A stretch of DNA of 64,000 nucleotides from Gammaproteobacteria bacterium (GTDB taxonomy: Bacteria > Pseudomonadota > Gammaproteobacteria > Pseudomonadales > Azotimanducaceae), in NCBI GenBank assembly GCA_030425195.1, contig JAUIAV010000008.1:1-64000 (forward strand). The letters are read 5' to 3'. The position numbers were made by a program, and so were the translations under genes. The notes beneath the pieces were generated by a model. It worked only from the letters and a program-made list of their open reading frames with translations, made no database searches and was not told the DNA's origin. Of the stretch, positions 1-7,836 are shown piece after piece (the first letter of the stretch is position 1; each line of letters opens with the position of its first letter).

Positions 1-608
1 ATCTCGGGATTGGCGGACCATTCGAATGCCGGAAAGGTGGTGAACGTACCCGGTTCATAGTACGCATCGGCGGTCTCCACGATTTCCCGCCAGGTGTTGC
101 GGTTGATTTCCGGGCTCATCAGCCGATCGTCCGACTCGCCCATGCTGAACTCCCTCAGTATCTGTGCGAACGCCTGCATGCGGTCGTTGGCATCGGTACC
201 GGTAATGCGGGCAGCCATCGGATGCCGGGACAGGGGGCTCTCCGGATTTTCCATCTCCTTGAACACGCCCATCCATTCCGCGTGATCGGAAACGGCGTAG
301 AAGTCCAGTGGTGTACGGATCTGCAGGTCGCCGCCGCCACCGCCGCCCGCGATGGCTTCGCCGCGCGCCCAGCGGTAGGCATCGGCCGGATTGGACAGGC
401 TGCCGTTGGTGTAGGCGTCGAAGGAGAAGCGGGTGTGAACGTGGACGGCGCCGAAGAAGACGTCCAGGTCCGCCGTCTTCTCAGCCGTCTGGGAAACTGC
501 TTCGACGGAAGGCTGCGGCTCGCTGGTCTGTTCCGGTTCGGACGGCTGTCCGCACGCTGTCAGTACTGAGAGAAGAATGGTGGAAGGTATCCATGCGAAC
601 CATTTCAT
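1..608 (-). CDS. DUF3604 family lipoprotein, 5' part only (runs off the left edge)
   Basis: The reverse strand reads from an ATG at 608 without a stop to the window edge, about 202 codons. It opens with a short signal peptide ending in a lipobox-like LSVLTAC, so lipidation and export are likely. A Glu/Pro/Ser-rich linker follows, then FFGAVHVHTRFSFDAY, the His-x-His segment typical of DUF3604 proteins, which resemble PHP-type metal phosphoesterases. A Gly run and a SDHAEWMGVF segment, also characteristic of the family, come next. Family members are usually 600-700 residues, so about two thirds is missing. Substrate and role are unknown. The tRNA-Arg gene lies 64 bp upstream on the same strand. 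Confidence 0.8.
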   Translation of the reverse strand, partial: MKWFAWIPSTILLSVLTACGQPSEPEQTSEPQPSVEAVSQTAEKTADLDVFFGAVHVHTRFSFDAYTNGSLSNPADAYRWARGEAIAGGGGGGDLQIRTPLDFYAVSDHAEWMGVFKEMENPESPLSRHPMAARITGTDANDRMQAFAQILREFSMGESDDRLMSPEINRNTWREIVETADAYYEPGTFTTFPAFEWSANPE

Positions 609-672
609 GCGTGCGTCCTGATCGTCCGTCGGAGACGGAGCGAAGCATAACAAGTCGCAGGGAGTTGAAAAA

Positions 673-749
673 TGGCGCGCCCGCCGCGATTCGAACGCGG
701 GACCTTTGGCTTCGGAGGCCAACACTCTATCCAGCTGAGCTACGGGCGC
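673..749 (-). tRNA. tRNA-Arg (anticodon CCG)
   Basis: The reverse complement folds as a 77-nt cloverleaf. The acceptor stem GCGCCCG pairs with CGGGCGC, the D arm contains AGCTCAGCTGGATAGAG, the anticodon loop is CTCCGAA with anticodon CCG, and the T arm contains GGTTCGAATC-type sequence (here GCGTTCGAATCGC). The 3' CCA is encoded. It decodes CGG, a frequently used Arg codon in this GC-rich window. Confidence 0.95.
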
Positions 750-778
750 GTGGGGTCCACCGGCGAGGTGGGGCGGCA

Positions 779-784
779 ATTATA
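779..784 (-). promoter_or_regulatory. -10 element (TATAAT) for tRNA-Arg
   Basis: A perfect TATAAT lies 29 bp upstream of the tRNA 5' end on the minus strand, followed by a GC-rich discriminator as in many stable-RNA promoters. The hexamer contains the TAA stop codon of the upstream hydrolase. No convincing -35 hexamer was found. Confidence 0.5.
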
Positions 785-2717
785 GAGCCAATTCTCCGGA
801 TTGCGAGCCGGTTTGCGGTCCCGGCGCGTCTCCCGGCCAGGGCCGCAGGGGCACGGTGATTCGGGAGGCGGTGACCCCACCGTGATGTACCCGCCAGTTC
901 GGCAGCGGCCCGGTCTTTGGAATCCGGGCGAAGGAGGTGGCGTCTGCGCCCGCCAGGGACAGCCGCAGCCGGTAGCCGGCCGGAATCCGCGCCGAGGTGA
1001 CGTAGAGCCCCAGGTCTACCGGTGCGGGCGTCGCCTCGGGCATGGGGGCGGCGTCCTCTTCGAGATAGCTGTGGTAGGGCCCGAAATGCGGATACACGGG
1101 CGGTGCCATGGACACCCTGCGGTGCTTCAGACGCAGCACGCCTTCGGTGAGATAAATGGCGCGGCCGTCCGGTGCGAGCGCATCGAGATAGGCATGCAGC
1201 GCCCCATCCGGCTGGTCGCTTTCCAGCATCAGGTTCAGCACCACGGTCCCGGTGAGCTCCATGTCCGCTTCGAGCGGCGGCGTCTCGAAGCGCAACGCCA
1301 GAGCCGTCGCCGCGTTCCGGTCGTTGTAGATCACGTCGCCGCCGCCGAGCTGGGTCATCCAGCGGGTATCCGGCTCGGTGCCGGCCTCGGCGGACACGGC
1401 ATGGTCCGTGACGCTCTGAATCGGAGCCGGGGTCGGCGCCAGCACGCCGTCCGGCTGCAGATAATAGTGCCGGTTCGAGAAGCCTGCGGGTGGCCAGCCG
1501 TCAGCCTGCTGCCAGCCGCCGTTCATGGTGTAGTAACTCAGACTCCGGCCGGGTGCGCTGCCTTCGCTTTTCAGATGAGCGGCGAAAAAGGCTTCCATCC
1601 GCTCGAGCTGCTCGTGGAGGGAGAAGACCGGCTCCGCATCTTCGGGCCGGAACGGGTCCGTGTCGTAGCCGCCGCCATGGCTGAAAGGCGCGAGGACCAC
1701 GGTCTGCGGATTGCTGAAGCTCACGAACCGCGCGAGCGTGCCTTCCGCAGTCGCGGCGTCGAACCAGCCCGCCACGACATACATGGGTACGGCAGAGGCT
1801 TCGATCTCTGACTTCCGGGCATAGGCCTGGTTCTCCAGTGACGAGTAGCCGGCATCCCCCCACCGGCTGTCCCGGTAACGCAGACCGTCCACCAGCACGC
1901 TCGGGTCCGGTGAATCATGCTCGGCAATGGCGTCACCGAGCTCGTCCGCTTCCGGCCCGTCCACCGGCTTGATACCGCCCACCAGCAACCGGCCGAGCAG
2001 ACAATCGAGGAAGGTATCGCCGCCGATCACCAGGCAGGTGTTGTTACTGTCCATGGCCAGTACCACCCTGGACCAGGCTTCCACGAACGCAGGCTGGTAG
2101 ATACCGCCGGGTGTTGCCAGATGGTACTGGGTGTCGAAATCCGAATAGAGCGGTGCCGCCGCCTTGAGCGCCGGGTGCAGCGTGGTGGTCATGAGCTCGG
2201 CCGTGGTACCGGCATAGGAAATGCCGATGGATCCCACCATTCCGTTGGACCAGGGCTGGACGACGATCCAGTCGAGGATGGCCGAGTAGTCGGCCATCTC
2301 CTGCATGGAATACTCGGTATCGTGCCGGCCGAAGGAGGCGCCGGTGCCGCGCACTTCCACGTGCACGTAGGCATAGCCCCGGTCGGTGAAGAATGCCTTG
2401 AAACCATCCGTCAGCATGCCGGGGCCTGGCGAGCCGAACAGATTCATCACCCGACCGACCAGGGTCGGACGCACGTCTCGCCAGTAGCGGCTGCCTTCGA
2501 TCAGGGTCGGGATCCTGGCCCCGGGTTCCAGATCTTCCGGCAGCCAGAGATCGAGCGCGATCCGGGTGCCATCCGCTGCGGGCACATAGTAGGCGCTGTT
2601 CCGTTTGAAGCCGGCCGGGTTCTCCGCCTCCCCCGGGAGCGGATGCAGCCAGGCGGCCAGAAAGATGGCCGCCGCGACGGCAGCCAGAATCAGAGCGAGG
2701 CGCGTAAGCCAGGACAT
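780..2717 (-). CDS. CocE/NonD family hydrolase (X-Pro dipeptidyl-peptidase S15 type)
   Basis: A 645-residue alpha/beta hydrolase of the CocE/NonD family, which cleaves esters or acylated amines. The start carries one hydrophobic segment (residues about 5-24) that could be a signal peptide or membrane anchor. A DGTRIALDLWLPE strand begins the catalytic domain. The nucleophile motif is GISYAG (GxSYxG), and a PFSHGGG segment holds the likely catalytic His. The C-terminal half fits the jelly-roll PepX_C domain. Length is normal for the family. No clear Shine-Dalgarno precedes the ATG. The neighbours do not reveal the substrate. Confidence 0.85.
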   Translation of the reverse strand: MSWLTRLALILAAVAAAIFLAAWLHPLPGEAENPAGFKRNSAYYVPAADGTRIALDLWLPEDLEPGARIPTLIEGSRYWRDVRPTLVGRVMNLFGSPGPGMLTDGFKAFFTDRGYAYVHVEVRGTGASFGRHDTEYSMQEMADYSAILDWIVVQPWSNGMVGSIGISYAGTTAELMTTTLHPALKAAAPLYSDFDTQYHLATPGGIYQPAFVEAWSRVVLAMDSNNTCLVIGGDTFLDCLLGRLLVGGIKPVDGPEADELGDAIAEHDSPDPSVLVDGLRYRDSRWGDAGYSSLENQAYARKSEIEASAVPMYVVAGWFDAATAEGTLARFVSFSNPQTVVLAPFSHGGGYDTDPFRPEDAEPVFSLHEQLERMEAFFAAHLKSEGSAPGRSLSYYTMNGGWQQADGWPPAGFSNRHYYLQPDGVLAPTPAPIQSVTDHAVSAEAGTEPDTRWMTQLGGGDVIYNDRNAATALALRFETPPLEADMELTGTVVLNLMLESDQPDGALHAYLDALAPDGRAIYLTEGVLRLKHRRVSMAPPVYPHFGPYHSYLEEDAAPMPEATPAPVDLGLYVTSARIPAGYRLRLSLAGADATSFARIPKTGPLPNWRVHHGGVTASRITVPLRPWPGDAPGPQTGSQSGELAL

Positions 2718-2995
2718 GTGCAGCGGTTCGATCGATCGGTGGCGACGGATACTAACCCGTCACGGGTCCGGAAGCCCCTGAAAACGAGGTTTTCAGGCCG
2801 TTCCGGAGAACATGCTGGCGGATGTAAGCATGTGATGACCCTCACAGTTCGAATCGGCCGGGCATTGAAAAATGCATCTCAAGCGTTTGCAAAGAAACGT
2901 GTCGCAGGCGAAACGAGACGTGACGCCCGAATCTGATCCCGCCGACGGACGAGCGGGATGAAATCTCAAGGACGGTGTGACGAAAGGTTATCGAC
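2718..2995. other. 278-bp divergent intergenic region with two inverted repeats
   Basis: This is the space between the minus-strand hydrolase and the plus-strand Cys-rich protein. It holds a long two-part palindrome (2767-2807) and a second inverted repeat, ATCCCGC-N10-GCGGGAT (2936-2959), in the leader of the plus-strand gene. No additional convincing coding sequence was seen. Confidence 0.5.
2767..2807. repeat. Two-part perfect palindrome (hairpin or operator)
   Basis: The outer arms TCCGGAA/TTCCGGA (7 bp) and inner arms CCTGAAAAC/GTTTTCAGG (9 bp) are both perfect. They are separated by a symmetric 3x3 mismatch and capped by a 3-nt loop, GAG. No T run follows on either strand, so a classical rho-independent terminator is unlikely. 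An operator for the divergent genes or an RNA structure is possible. Confidence 0.5.
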
Positions 2996-3739
2996 ATGAG
3001 AGTACTCGTGTTACTGATCATCGGGCTGCTCGCAGCCGGCAACGCGGCCGCGGACAGAGGTCATGGGAAATGGCAGGGGTACCGGGCCGATCTGGTCAGC
3101 AAGTCGGACAAGCCCTACTACCAGCACACCCGTAAGGGGCGCTACTCCCGGCTGAACTATCTGAGGACCACAGGCCTGAACTCGGGCGTTTGCGACGAGC
3201 TTCAGGGTGCTACCCGCGGCTTGCGGATGATGTGTGTCGCGTTCTGTGAGCTGCAGAGCTGCTCGCCGGACTTCACTGCCGAGAATCCGTTCGAAAACTG
3301 TTCGCGCAGCTCGAAGTGGATCTACGCCCGCTATGAACAGCGGCGCGGCCCGGGTGATCCGGACATGCCCTGCGTGAAGCAGCCGGCGGCGGTGGCGGAA
3401 TGCCCCTGCTGGACGCGCAACGAGCTTGCCAACCTCCGCGCCCAGAGTGCCAGCGACCGGTTCGCGGTCTGCGAGCTCGACGGCAATCCGGCGCCGACCA
3501 TGGCGAACTACGACAACTGGCGGATCGAGAGCAGCACGCCGGGCGAGTACAACACCCTGCTGGCCACCTTCGGCGGCTATGGCGCGGACATGGCCCCCAC
3601 CTGTGCGGTCAACGATGTCTGCACCGACGGCAACTGTCTGGGTGAATACCGCATGCAGTCCATCACGCCGGAACAGTTCGCGGCCTGTGAAGCGGACGTG
3701 GCCATGTCGGCCGCCAACCGCGGTATCGCCTGCAACTGA
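2996..3739 (+). CDS. Secreted Cys-rich protein of unknown function
   Basis: 247 residues with a clear Sec signal peptide (MRVLVLLIIGLLAAGNAAA). The mature part contains 14 cysteines, an even number, in a spaced pattern that includes CVAFCELQSC, CPC and CAVNDVCTDGNC. This suggests several disulfides in a periplasmic or secreted protein. No CxxCH heme motif and no domain I recognise is present. ATG 2996 is chosen because it begins the signal peptide directly. A strong GC hairpin 48 bp after the stop may end the transcript. Confidence 0.75.
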   Translation: MRVLVLLIIGLLAAGNAAADRGHGKWQGYRADLVSKSDKPYYQHTRKGRYSRLNYLRTTGLNSGVCDELQGATRGLRMMCVAFCELQSCSPDFTAENPFENCSRSSKWIYARYEQRRGPGDPDMPCVKQPAAVAECPCWTRNELANLRAQSASDRFAVCELDGNPAPTMANYDNWRIESSTPGEYNTLLATFGGYGADMAPTCAVNDVCTDGNCLGEYRMQSITPEQFAACEADVAMSAANRGIACN

Positions 3740-3786
3740 TCGGAGATCGACAGGCGGGCACGCCCGGGTCCGCCGCAGGAATCAGA

Positions 3787-3809
3787 CGCAGCCCGTATCC
3801 CGGGCTGCG
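3787..3809 (+). terminator. Possible transcription end hairpin after the Cys-rich gene
   Basis: A perfect 9-bp stem (CGCAGCCCG/CGGGCTGCG) with a 5-nt loop lies 48 bp after the stop. It lacks a T tract, so it is either a weak or factor-assisted terminator, or an mRNA 3'-end stabiliser. Confidence 0.35.
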
Positions 3810-3823
3810 CGCATTCGGGGACT

Positions 3824-3838
3824 GGGCTAACCTAGCCC
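3824..3838 (+). promoter_or_regulatory. Hairpin abutting the dioxygenase start codon
   Basis: GGGCTA-ACC-TAGCCC forms a perfect 6-bp stem ending 1 nt before the ATG at 3840. It occupies the place where a Shine-Dalgarno would be, and none is visible there. It could limit translation initiation or be an operator. Confidence 0.35.
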
Positions 3839-3839
3839 G

Positions 3840-4655
3840 ATGTGGAAACACCAGCCTCTCACGCCGAAACTCGGCTCGGAAATCACCGGGCTCGACCTCG
3901 CCCGTCTCCGGGAGTCTGATATCCAGTGCATTCGTGAGCTCCTGCTCGACCGCATGGTCCTCGTCTTCCGGGATCAGGATCTCACCCCGGAAGAACACAA
4001 AGCCTTCGGGCGCCGGTTCGGCGAGCTGCACCGTCATCCCTCCAAGCGCCTGCTGGGCGCGGGTGGTGACCCGGAAATCTTCAACGTGAAGGCCACCCCC
4101 ACCTCGAAGCACGCCAACGGCGAAGCCTGGCACAACGACCTGTCCTGTGAGACGGAGCCGCCGCTCGGCTCCGCGCTGTACCTGCGGACGCTGCCGGGCA
4201 TCGGCGGCGACACGCTGTTCGCGAACATGTACGAGGCGTACGAATCGCTGTCCGGACCGATTCAGGAGATGCTGGACCCGCTCACGGCCTTCCACGACGG
4301 CCGCAAGGACCTGGCGAATTACGACATCGAGCTGAGACCCGACCAGAGCTATCCGCGGGCGGTGCATCCCGTGGCCCCCCTGCATCCGGAAACCGGCCGT
4401 CGGGTGCTGTTCGTGAATTCGAGCTTCACGGTCCGCATTGAGGAGCTCGCGCCGCGTGAGTCCGCGGCGCTTCTCGGTTTTCTCTACGCACTGGTCCCGA
4501 ATCAGCCGCGTCTTCAGTGCCGGGTGCGCTGGGCGCCCGGTACGGTGGTGTTCTGGGACAATCGCTGTCTTCAGCACCACGCCATCTGGGATTACTTTCC
4601 CGAGACCCGGATCGGCGACCGGGTGACCATCCAGGGTACGGCGCTTCATCATTGA
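3840..4655 (+). CDS. TauD/TfdA family Fe(II)/2-oxoglutarate dioxygenase
   Basis: 271 residues, normal for TauD/TfdA dioxygenases, which hydroxylate substrates such as sulfonates, phenoxyacids or carnitine-like compounds using Fe(II), O2 and 2-oxoglutarate. The metal ligands are visible as WHND (His98, Asp100) and the distal His in NRCLQHHAIWDY (about residue 246). The conserved RFGELHRHP segment is also present. It is followed after 12 bp by a PQQ alcohol dehydrogenase gene, so the two probably form an operon acting on one substrate. The substrate cannot be read from sequence. Confidence 0.88.
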   Translation: MWKHQPLTPKLGSEITGLDLARLRESDIQCIRELLLDRMVLVFRDQDLTPEEHKAFGRRFGELHRHPSKRLLGAGGDPEIFNVKATPTSKHANGEAWHNDLSCETEPPLGSALYLRTLPGIGGDTLFANMYEAYESLSGPIQEMLDPLTAFHDGRKDLANYDIELRPDQSYPRAVHPVAPLHPETGRRVLFVNSSFTVRIEELAPRESAALLGFLYALVPNQPRLQCRVRWAPGTVVFWDNRCLQHHAIWDYFPETRIGDRVTIQGTALHH

Positions 4656-4667
4656 AAGGATTGTCTC

Positions 4668-6815
4668 GTGACTGATCGGCTGCTCGCGGCGCTCTGTGTG
4701 CTGTTCTGCTCTGTTGCCGCCTGGTCCGCGCCGGTGGACGAAGCCAGACTGGCGGCCCTCGACCAGGAGCCGGGCAGCTGGCTCGTGCACGGGCGCAACC
4801 CTGCGGAAACCCGTGAAAGTCCCCTTGCCGGTATCAATACGGAAAACGTGAACCGGCTGGGCCTGGCCTGGTATTTCGAGCCCGGTACGAAGCGCGGTCT
4901 CGAAGCCACACCGCTCATGATCGACGGGGTGCTCTACACCACCGGCACCTGGAGCCGTGTCTACGCCCTGAATGCCCGGACGGGTGAGCTGCTCTGGACG
5001 TTCGATCCGCAGGTGCCCCGAGCCTGGGGACAGAAAGCGTGCTGTGACGTGGTGAACCGGGGTGTGGCCGCCTGGGGCGACCGCGTCTATGTCGGCACCA
5101 TCGACGGCCGTCTCATAGCGCTGAACCGGGAAACGGGCGAACCCGTCTGGGAGACGCTCACCATAGACCCCGAACGGCCGTACACCATCACCGGTGCGCC
5201 GCGGGTGGTGAAGGGTAACGTGATCATCGGCAACGGCGGCTCCGAGTACGGCGTGCGCGGATATGTCAGTGCCTACGATGCCGGGACCGGCGCGCTCAGC
5301 TGGCGCTTCTACACCGTGCCGGGCAATCCGGACGAGCCCTTCGAGAACGACGCCATGGCCATGGCCGCGCGCACCTGGTCGGGCGATCTCTGGTGGGAAG
5401 TCGGCGGCGGCGGTACGGTCTGGGATTCCATGGCCTACGATCCTGCCCTGGATCTGCTCTACATCGGTGTCGGCAACGGTGCGCCCTGGAACCGGCACGT
5501 GCGCAGTCCGGGCGGCGGCGACAATCTGTTCCTCTCCTCCATCGTGGCGCTGAGACCCGGGACCGGCGAATACGTCTGGCACTATCAGACCACGCCCGGC
5601 GACTCCTGGGACTATACGGCCACCCAGCACATGATCCTCGCGGACATCCTGGTGGGTGGAGTGATCCGGCGCGTCCTCATGCAGGCGCCGAAGAACGGCT
5701 TTTTCTACGTGATCGACCGAGCGACGGGCGAGCTGCTTTCCGCGGAGAAATACGTGGAAGCCACCTGGGCCAGCCACGTGGATCTCGAGTCCGGCCGGCC
5801 GGTGGAAACGGACAACGCCGATCACCGCACGGAAGTGAAAGTGACCCGGCCGGCGCCTTTCGGCGGGCACAGCTGGCATCCCATGGCATTCAGCTCACAG
5901 ACCGGCCTCGTCTATATCCCGGCCATGGAGAATCAGGCGGAATACAGCACGGCGACTGCCTTCAAATACCTTCCCGGCGGTCACTGGAACCTGGCTCAGG
6001 GGCAGACCCTGATGGTTCCACCCATGGGCGAGGCGCTGATCCGCGGGGTGCTGAAACGGCTGATGACCGGCCATCTGCTGGCCTGGGATCCCAGCAGTCA
6101 GAAGGAAGTCTGGCGGGTGCCGCACAGCAGCATGTGGAACGGCGGCGTGCTGGTGACGGCTGGTGGTCTGGTCTTTCAGGGTTCGGGCGACGGGCACCTC
6201 TACGCCTATGGGGCCCGGACGGGCGAGCGCCTGTGGCAGGCCCCTGCCGGTTCCGGTGTGGTGGCACCGCCCATCACCTACGAGCTCGATGGCGAACAGT
6301 ACGTGGCGGTGATGGCCGGCTGGGGTGGAGCGGCACCGCTCACCTTCGACATGCCGGGTACCGCACAGGGACAGCCCGGCCGGCTGCTGGTGTTCAAGCT
6401 GGATGCCACCGAAACGCTGCCGCCGCCGTTACCGGCACCGGCGCTGAACCAGCCCCCGCCGCGTCAGGGCACGGAGGAGATGGTGCAGGCCGGTGAATCC
6501 CTCTATGCCGAGCACTGCGGCCGCTGCCATGGCGGCGCGCTGATGAACAGCGCCGTGGTGCCCGATCTGCGTCAGCTGTCGGTGGAGAAGCATGCGGTCT
6601 TCCGCAACATCGTTCTGGACGGGATCTTCCAGGGCACGGGCATGGCGGGGTTCGCGGACGTGCTGAATGCCGACGATGCGGACGCCATTCAGGCCTACGT
6701 GCTCAGTGCGGCCAACGATCAGTGGGAGGAGGCCCAGCTGCCCGGCTGGTGGCGGGCGGCCAAGGCCTGGTTCCTGGATCTGGTGGCGGCGGTGATGGCC
6801 TTCTTCCTCGGCTGA
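4668..6815 (+). CDS. PQQ-dependent alcohol dehydrogenase with C-terminal cytochrome c (type II quinohemoprotein)
   Basis: 715 residues from a GTG start with an AAAGGA Shine-Dalgarno upstream. A Sec signal peptide (ends near AWSA) is followed by an eight-bladed PQQ propeller with repeated W-motif strands such as LNARTGELLWTFDP. The vicinal disulfide of PQQ alcohol dehydrogenases is seen in KACCDVV. The C-terminal domain carries one heme c site, CGRCH, near residue 616. The enzyme oxidises alcohols in the periplasm and passes electrons through heme to the respiratory chain. The architecture matches soluble type II enzymes. It is probably co-transcribed with the TauD gene and ends 4 bp before the convergent MliC gene. 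Confidence 0.93.
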   Translation: MTDRLLAALCVLFCSVAAWSAPVDEARLAALDQEPGSWLVHGRNPAETRESPLAGINTENVNRLGLAWYFEPGTKRGLEATPLMIDGVLYTTGTWSRVYALNARTGELLWTFDPQVPRAWGQKACCDVVNRGVAAWGDRVYVGTIDGRLIALNRETGEPVWETLTIDPERPYTITGAPRVVKGNVIIGNGGSEYGVRGYVSAYDAGTGALSWRFYTVPGNPDEPFENDAMAMAARTWSGDLWWEVGGGGTVWDSMAYDPALDLLYIGVGNGAPWNRHVRSPGGGDNLFLSSIVALRPGTGEYVWHYQTTPGDSWDYTATQHMILADILVGGVIRRVLMQAPKNGFFYVIDRATGELLSAEKYVEATWASHVDLESGRPVETDNADHRTEVKVTRPAPFGGHSWHPMAFSSQTGLVYIPAMENQAEYSTATAFKYLPGGHWNLAQGQTLMVPPMGEALIRGVLKRLMTGHLLAWDPSSQKEVWRVPHSSMWNGGVLVTAGGLVFQGSGDGHLYAYGARTGERLWQAPAGSGVVAPPITYELDGEQYVAVMAGWGGAAPLTFDMPGTAQGQPGRLLVFKLDATETLPPPLPAPALNQPPPRQGTEEMVQAGESLYAEHCGRCHGGALMNSAVVPDLRQLSVEKHAVFRNIVLDGIFQGTGMAGFADVLNADDADAIQAYVLSAANDQWEEAQLPGWWRAAKAWFLDLVAAVMAFFLG

Positions 6816-6818
6816 GCG

Positions 6819-7109
6819 CTAGTCGATCGTGCAGGTGAAGCGTTGTCCTTCCAGGGTGAGCATCACTTCCCGGCCTTTGTTCCAGAAGTCCACGCCCTCG
6901 CCCGAAAAGCGTGCGCCGGACGCGGTTCGCTGTCGCTCGAGCCTGTGCATCGTGCCGTGCACCGTGAGCGTGAGCGTTTCCGGATCCGGAAAGTGGAAGG
7001 TTGCCGTGGGACCATCGGTACAGCGCATCGTCTTCCCATCGGTTGCCGTTTGCCCGCAACCGGCGAGGCACAGTGCGCCCAGGAGGGAGATGGCGGGGGA
7101 GGGGCGCAT
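6819..7109 (-). CDS. MliC family lysozyme-inhibitor lipoprotein
   Basis: 96 residues. A short signal peptide ends in LCLAGC, a lipobox, so this is an outer- or inner-membrane lipoprotein. The mature part has the MliC pattern: an early Cys (MRCTDG), the loop FSGEGVDFWNKGREVMLTLEG, and a late Cys (FTCTID) that would form the domain disulfide. MliC proteins inhibit host or competitor C-type lysozyme. It is 8 bp downstream of a glutathione transferase gene on the same strand, though no functional link is evident. Confidence 0.8.
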   Translation of the reverse strand: MRPSPAISLLGALCLAGCGQTATDGKTMRCTDGPTATFHFPDPETLTLTVHGTMHRLERQRTASGARFSGEGVDFWNKGREVMLTLEGQRFTCTID

Positions 7110-7117
7110 CCCGCCGC

Positions 7118-7750
7118 TCAGGCCGAAGCGCTCGGCCGGGCGCTCACCCGGGCGTGCCAGTCCCAGAGGTGGGCCAGGTCTTCCGACGGCGGCAGCCCGA
7201 CCAGATCTTTCGCGAAGTCCACTCCGCTCAAGGCCGTGATGTCCGCCACCGTGAACCGGTCGTCGGCCAGCCCGTCGGTCATGTAGTCACGATCCGCCAG
7301 CTCCCGGTTCATCCGTTCGTAGAAGGCGTGCACGTTCCGGTCACTGGCTTCCCTGGCGGCCGGGTTCTGTTTGAAGCGTCCTGCGGCGATTTTCGCCACC
7401 ACCGGGCCGTTCACCCAGCTGATCCCGATCTGAGTCCAGAACTCGAGCTCGAGGATCCGGTTGTGCATCTCGATGCGGCCGAGCTCATAGGGCGTGGCTC
7501 CGAACAGGTTCGGCTCCGGCTGGATGGCCTCCAGGTAGCGGCAGATGGCCACGCTCTCGCCGATGAACTGACCGTCCTCCGTTTCCAGCACGGGGATCTT
7601 GCCGCTCGGGTGCTTCTCGAGAAATTCCGGTGTCTTGTGTTCCCCCTTGCTCATGTCGGTGGGGACGAGCGTGAGGTCGATGCCCTTTTCGGCGGCAAAA
7701 ATCCGTACCCGGCGCGGGTTCGGCGCGCCGGCGAAATCGTAGAGCTTCAT
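7118..7750 (-). CDS. Glutathione S-transferase family protein
   Basis: 210 residues. The N-terminal thioredoxin-like domain starts MKLYDFAGAPNPRRVRIFAAEKG and contains the cis-Pro segment GKIPVLE and the glutathione gamma-Glu site ESVAICRYLE. The C-terminal helical domain follows. It conjugates glutathione to electrophiles or acts in a related thiol reaction in the cytoplasm. It is paralogous to the glutathione transferase at 9135 (shared APNP.RV and ES.AI.YLE motifs) but lies on the opposite strand. Confidence 0.9.
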   Translation of the reverse strand: MKLYDFAGAPNPRRVRIFAAEKGIDLTLVPTDMSKGEHKTPEFLEKHPSGKIPVLETEDGQFIGESVAICRYLEAIQPEPNLFGATPYELGRIEMHNRILELEFWTQIGISWVNGPVVAKIAAGRFKQNPAAREASDRNVHAFYERMNRELADRDYMTDGLADDRFTVADITALSGVDFAKDLVGLPPSEDLAHLWDWHARVSARPSASA

Positions 7751-7836
7751 GCGGTCTCCCGGGATGCTGGTGATCGATGGCCGTCAGTCTACCTCAGGTA
7801 CACTGCATGACCGGATCTCCAGGAGTGAAAACAGGC

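Noticed and set aside
673-749. tRNA-Arg as an integration site for a mobile element
   Set aside because: No integrase, no repeated tRNA 3' end, and no compositional break were seen nearby.
3663-5879. 738-codon open frame on the minus strand, antisense to the PQQ alcohol dehydrogenase
   Set aside because: The plus-strand product has clear PQQ and heme motifs; the antisense translation is His/Arg/Pro/Gly-rich with no domain, typical of a high-GC shadow frame.
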